64,000 nucleotides of DNA from Saprospiraceae bacterium (GTDB lineage: Bacteria; Bacteroidota; Bacteroidia; Chitinophagales; Saprospiraceae), in NCBI GenBank assembly GCA_016709995.1, contig JADJLQ010000001.1, forward strand, positions 1,894,001-1,958,000. Direction: 5' to 3'. This document shows positions 62,533 to 64,000 of this stretch, in pieces. The notes beneath the pieces are model-generated. The model made no database searches. It saw only the letters and a program-made list of their open reading frames with translations, and was not told the origin of the DNA. The translations under genes and the position numbers were made by a program. Within the stretch, counting starts at the first letter, position 1, and each line of letters begins with the position of its first letter.

Positions 62533-64000
62533 ATGTATCTCAACTGCCACAGTTATTATAGCCTTCGTCATGGCACCCTCTCCCCTACTGAGCTGGTCAC
62601 AGAAGCCGCTGCCCTGGGGCATAAAATATTGATACTGACAGATATAAATAATACTTCGGCGAGTTTTGAGTTTTTGCAAGCTTGTGCCAAGGCAGGTGTA
62701 AGAGGGCTATTGGGCTTAGAGTACCGGGATACAACCTATAGGTATCTCTATACGGGTATCGCCAAAAACGCCGAGGGCTGGCGTGAACTCTGTGGGCTGC
62801 TGACTGACAGTTCACTCAAGGGCGAGCCTCTGTCGGCCATAGCTCCGCCGCTGCAACATTGTTATATCGTGTACAGATCATTACCCAAGACGCTGGAGGA
62901 CTTTGCACCGCATGAATATTATGGGGTGACCCCTGCTGAGGTAGGTGGCTTGTACTCGTCCGCATTGAGACAACGTGCTGACCGGTTGATCGCCTTTCCA
63001 TCAGTGGTACATCGCAATCCGGAGGGATACCGGGTGCACAAACTCATGCGTTGCATCGATCTGAATATCGTGCATACCCGACTGACCCCCACTGATACCG
63101 CATCCGACTCGGAGTATCTCCAATCTACTGCGTCACTCCGCGCCGCTTACGACCGATACCCCGAGCTCCTCCATCGCAGTGAATCCCTGATAGATCAATG
63201 TGAGATCACTCTCGACAGTGGTACCGGGGTCAATCGTCGCACCTTCACCGGCAACCCCGGCGGCGACTATGAGTTGCTCACCAAACTCGCACGCGAGGGA
63301 TGTCGCCGTCGCTATACCGCCAGTCACCGGCAGGCTATCGATCGTACTGAAAAAGAACTGCAGGTGATCTTCAAACTCGGTTTTGCAGCCTATTTTCTCA
63401 TCACCTGGGACATCGTGCGTTACGCGCGCAGTGCGGGCTACCACCATGTAGGGCGAGGTAGCGGGGCTAATAGTATCGTGGCCTATAACCTGGGCATCAC
63501 CGATGTAGATCCCCTGGAACTCGACCTGTATTTTGAGCGATTCATCAATCCGCATCGATCATCTCCCCCCGACTTTGATATCGACTTCTCGTGGAGCGAG
63601 CGCGATGATGTGACCGATTATATCTTCAAACGCTATGGGCATGCCTACACAGCCTTACTGGCTACTTACAATACTTTTAAGGGAAGGTCGATCATCCGCG
63701 AGCTCGGCAAGGTATTTGGACTACCCAAAAACGACATAGATATCATCGTCGACGAACCACTCGCTGCAGACAAACACCATCCCTGGGCCAAGCATATCTT
63801 CCGCTTTGGTAAACTCATCGAAAACTTCCCCAATTACCTGTCTATCCATGCAGGAGGTATCCTCATCAGTGAGCGACCGCTCAACTATCATACGGCCATG
63901 CAGATGATGCCCAAGGGGTTTGCCATCACCCATTTTGACATGTATGGGGCAGAAGATCTGGGTTTTCATAAATACGATGTACTCAGCCAACGCGGCCTCG
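62533..64000 (+). CDS. dnaE: DNA polymerase III alpha subunit (DnaE), 3' part beyond window
   Basis: Open from ATG 62533 to the window end (489 codons). The N-terminal PHP domain begins MYLNCHSYYSLRHGTLSP, but the first His of the HxH motif is Asn and the usual TDH is TDI (LILTDINNTSASFEF), so PHP metal sites look lost. The polymerase core is normal: GRGSGANSIVAYNLGITDVDP and SPPDFDIDFSWSERDDV with the paired catalytic aspartates. The short, ligand-poor PHP resembles the second, error-prone DnaE type of Bacteroidota rather than the replicative one. The DNA is clearly GC-richer than the rest of the window. Confidence 0.9.
   Translation, partial: MYLNCHSYYSLRHGTLSPTELVTEAAALGHKILILTDINNTSASFEFLQACAKAGVRGLLGLEYRDTTYRYLYTGIAKNAEGWRELCGLLTDSSLKGEPLSAIAPPLQHCYIVYRSLPKTLEDFAPHEYYGVTPAEVGGLYSSALRQRADRLIAFPSVVHRNPEGYRVHKLMRCIDLNIVHTRLTPTDTASDSEYLQSTASLRAAYDRYPELLHRSESLIDQCEITLDSGTGVNRRTFTGNPGGDYELLTKLAREGCRRRYTASHRQAIDRTEKELQVIFKLGFAAYFLITWDIVRYARSAGYHHVGRGSGANSIVAYNLGITDVDPLELDLYFERFINPHRSSPPDFDIDFSWSERDDVTDYIFKRYGHAYTALLATYNTFKGRSIIRELGKVFGLPKNDIDIIVDEPLAADKHHPWAKHIFRFGKLIENFPNYLSIHAGGILISERPLNYHTAMQMMPKGFAITHFDMYGAEDLGFHKYDVLSQRGL

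Noticed and set aside
63133..63555. 140-codon antisense frame
   Set aside because: Lies wholly opposite the dnaE gene in GC-rich DNA, where stop-free antisense frames are expected.
1..64000. CRISPR arrays, rRNA and tRNA genes
   Set aside because: No regularly spaced repeats, rRNA-like stretches or complete tRNA cloverleaf sequences were noticed on reading both strands.

Overview
The window looks like a chromosome segment of a Bacteroidota bacterium, most likely from the Saprospiria lineage. The genes supporting this are a PorP/SprF-type outer-membrane protein, a FadL/OmpP1 porin, a complete nqrABCDEF operon, class II HMG-CoA reductase next to a type 2 IPP isomerase, a short eukaryote/archaea-type ProS, and a CHAT protein next to a sigma factor. 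Many genes are preceded by the Bacteroidota -7 box TAnnTTTG. Shine-Dalgarno sequences are mostly absent and the DNA is AT-rich. The lineage is inferred; no rRNA or tRNA gene was seen.

Layout. 1-12.9 kb is a plant-polysaccharide and sugar-oxidation region. It has a galacturonate catabolic operon on the minus strand (kdgK partial, uxaC, uxaB, NTF2-like protein). Divergent from it are a GH51 arabinofuranosidase, a cytochrome c-PQQ sugar dehydrogenase, a sugar isomerase-like protein and a GMC dehydrogenase with its small subunit. 13-20.8 kb holds a thioredoxin-like lipoprotein, metG, metY, a K+ channel and a GT22-like mannosyltransferase. 20.8-27.2 kb is the Na+-pumping NADH:quinone reductase operon; its NqrA has an unusual membrane-targeting N-terminal extension. 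27.4-45.9 kb carries a GCS2-CBS fusion, small secreted proteins, an adenylate cyclase, proS, a low-complexity secreted protein, outer-membrane proteins, a bactofilin/AtpZ/biotin-carrier cluster, an AI-2E-type permease and two mevalonate-pathway genes. 46-48.8 kb is the rplM-rpsI-rpsB-tsf operon. 49-51.4 kb is a second GMC/small-subunit pair.

51.4-57.4 kb is the most unusual gene cluster. Two unrecognised small proteins and a TPR-CHAT cysteine protease form a compact minus-strand operon. It diverges from a sigma factor, a co-translated single-pass membrane protein and comF. 59.7-62.6 kb is an accessory patch: a RAYT transposase between two 42-bp REP-like palindromes, a MazEF-type pair with palindromic operators, a small protein of unknown role, and a RelE-type toxin/antitoxin pair whose toxin is frameshifted. 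That last pair lies between a 51-bp fragment of dnaE and the dnaE gene itself. The dnaE gene runs off the right edge, is visibly GC-richer than the rest, and has lost PHP metal ligands.

Several genes, including those in the accessory patch, have TAnnTTTG only 3-7 bases before ATG, which predicts leaderless or nearly leaderless mRNAs. All functional calls come from reading motifs in the translated sequence; no database search was run.
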